Positions 12,922-13,955 of a stretch of DNA of 13,955 nt are shown here, in pieces (within the stretch, counting starts at the first letter, position 1; every line of letters starts with the position of its first letter). Made by a program: the position numbers and the translations under genes. The stretch comes from Lentisphaeria bacterium (GTDB taxonomy: Bacteria; Verrucomicrobiota; Lentisphaeria; Victivallales; JAUVCU01): contig JAUVCU010000008.1 of the NCBI GenBank assembly GCA_030590715.1, forward strand, positions 1 through 13,955. The letters run 5' to 3'. The notes below the pieces were generated by a model, which ran no database searches, was not told the origin of the DNA, and saw only the letters and a list, made by a program, of their open reading frames with translations.

Positions 12922-13955
12922 GATTGTTCGATCTCCTCCATAAAGTAGATCTTATCGCTTCTGCGAACTTTCTCATCAACCTTAATCGAAAATACATCGC
13001 CATGTTTGATAGCTTCAACGATTCCGTCATCCGGACGCATTTCGTCGATAATTCCTTTTACCACGCCAGTCGTTTCACCGATGATAGCGAATTCGTCACC
13101 TTTGTTCAGCTTACCCGAAGTCGCCGTAATTTCCGCCACACCAATTTTACCGAAGTAGTTTGTGATCTTACCCACTTCAACTTTTCGGTGCGTCGCTTTG
13201 CTTCCGTAAGCTTCTGACCATCCCTGTTCCCGTCCTAGATAGTAACCAGATGACAGTCCTCGGTTGTAAACCTTTTCCAAATCTTTATAGAGTTCCTGGA
13301 CAAATTCTTTGTTGTACGTTCCGGCTTTCACTGCATCAATTGCTTTGCGGTAGGCTGTAATAACCGTGTAGACATATTCAGGAGAACGTCCCCTACCCTC
13401 GATTTTAAGAACATTCACACCGCTTTCAAGAAATTCGTCAAGGAAATCAATTGTCGCGATATCGTTTGGAGACATGATAAATTCGTTATCAAGAACCAGC
13501 GCTTGTCCTGTTTCTTTATCAATCACTTCATACGATTTACGGCAGTTCTGTTCACATCCGCCGCGGTTCGCCGAAGCATTTGACGTGAACAATGACATTC
13601 CACACCGCCCTGAAATAGCTACACAAAGAGCCCCGTGAGCAAATGCTTCGATTTCAAGAAGATTTCCAGCCGGACCACGAAGATCATTTTCTACGATCTT
13701 ATCCGAGATATGCTTAATGTTTTTCAGCGTCAGCTCACGAGCCAGAACAATCCTGTCGCTGTATTGAGCATAGAAATTAAACGAATCATAATTCGATATC
13801 GAAAGCTGTGTCGAAATATGTACTTCCAGACCGGATTTCAAGGCCATTTGGATTGCAGCCATATCAGCTACTATCACTCCGTCGACACCACATTCGACAG
13901 CCTGATCGATCATCCTTTGAGTCAGACGAAGGTCGTGATCATAAAGGATTGTGTT
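12918..13955 (-). CDS. U32-family protein, TrhP/YegQ-like tRNA hydroxylation protein (5' end beyond window)
   Basis: The reading frame is open to the window edge, so the true start lies outside; 345 residues are visible. The U32 signature EAFAHGALCVAISGRC is present, followed by GGCEQNCRKSY. Cysteines 111, 118, 134 and 138 of the visible part are the likely Fe-S ligands. A C-terminal beta-barrel-like domain (about 255-340, beginning RKVEVGKITNYFGKIGVAEI) is the extension seen in YegQ/TrhP. Members once annotated as peptidases are now known as Fe-S proteins for O-hydroxylation of tRNA or other RNA; TrhP makes 5-hydroxyuridine at tRNA position 34. RlhA-like or protease roles are alternatives. 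The methionine at 13913 is internal, since the preceding 14 codons (NTILYDHDLRLTQR) fit the family. The gene overlaps the ferredoxin by four bases. Confidence 0.9.
   Translation of the reverse strand, partial: NTILYDHDLRLTQRMIDQAVECGVDGVIVADMAAIQMALKSGLEVHISTQLSISNYDSFNFYAQYSDRIVLARELTLKNIKHISDKIVENDLRGPAGNLLEIEAFAHGALCVAISGRCGMSLFTSNASANRGGCEQNCRKSYEVIDKETGQALVLDNEFIMSPNDIATIDFLDEFLESGVNVLKIEGRGRSPEYVYTVITAYRKAIDAVKAGTYNKEFVQELYKDLEKVYNRGLSSGYYLGREQGWSEAYGSKATHRKVEVGKITNYFGKIGVAEITATSGKLNKGDEFAIIGETTGVVKGIIDEMRPDDGIVEAIKHGDVFSIKVDEKVRRSDKIYFMEEIEQS

Noticed and set aside
12924..13217. 97-codon plus-strand frame opposite the U32 gene
   Set aside because: Fully antisense to a clearly conserved coding region and without recognisable features.
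1..13955. CRISPR array, tRNA or rRNA genes, insertion sequences, phage or defence genes
   Set aside because: No regularly spaced repeats, cloverleaf-like sequences, transposase, integrase or defence-family motifs were seen on either strand.

Overview
This window most likely comes from a Gram-negative bacterium, with a weak-to-moderate case for the PVC superphylum (Lentisphaerota or a relative). It carries an LptF/LptG lipopolysaccharide-export permease, so the cell has an outer membrane. The sigma factor (region 2.4/3.0 segment YAAWWIKQSMRRALANQS) and the 100-residue HU protein look, from memory, like PVC homologues. No database search was possible, so the taxonomy is inference. Almost every gene is housekeeping.

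Layout. (1) 20-589, minus: a CDP-alcohol phosphatidyltransferase for phospholipid head groups, with a promoter so close to its ATG that the mRNA may be leaderless. (2) About 590-2300: an A/T-rich stretch with an orphan periplasmic solute-binding protein (minus), a structured non-coding segment and a small unrecognised protein (plus). It ends at a bidirectional terminator and is the only part that looks accessory. (3) 2365-9077, all minus: mfd, HU, hisS, adk, map and infA in transcriptional order. adk-map-infA is tightly packed, with a 1-base gap and then a 16-base overlap. A strong terminator sits between HU and hisS, and another follows infA. (4) 9078-9240: a divergent intergenic region. (5) 9241-10482, plus: a sigma-70 family factor lacking region 1.1, then rpsU and a very clear terminator. 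(6) 10695-12445, plus: an LptF/LptG permease and an AMMECR1-domain protein, preceded by a long palindrome. (7) 12446-12696: a convergent intergenic region with two strong hairpins. (8) 12697-13955, minus: a U32-family tRNA-hydroxylase-like protein (TrhP/YegQ type, cut by the window edge) overlapping a small [4Fe-4S] ferredoxin by ATGA.

Together the genes serve transcription (sigma factor), transcription-coupled repair (Mfd), nucleoid structure (HU), translation initiation and protein maturation (IF-1, S21, HisRS, MetAP), adenylate balance (Adk), envelope biogenesis (CDP-alcohol transferase, Lpt permease) and probably tRNA wobble modification (U32 protein plus ferredoxin). I see no CRISPR array, tRNA or rRNA gene, IS element, phage gene or defence system. 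The points most worth a second look are the U32-ferredoxin coupling, the palindromes at 10631-10663 and 12528-12573, the structured segment at 1917-2026 with its small downstream gene, and the possibly leaderless first gene.
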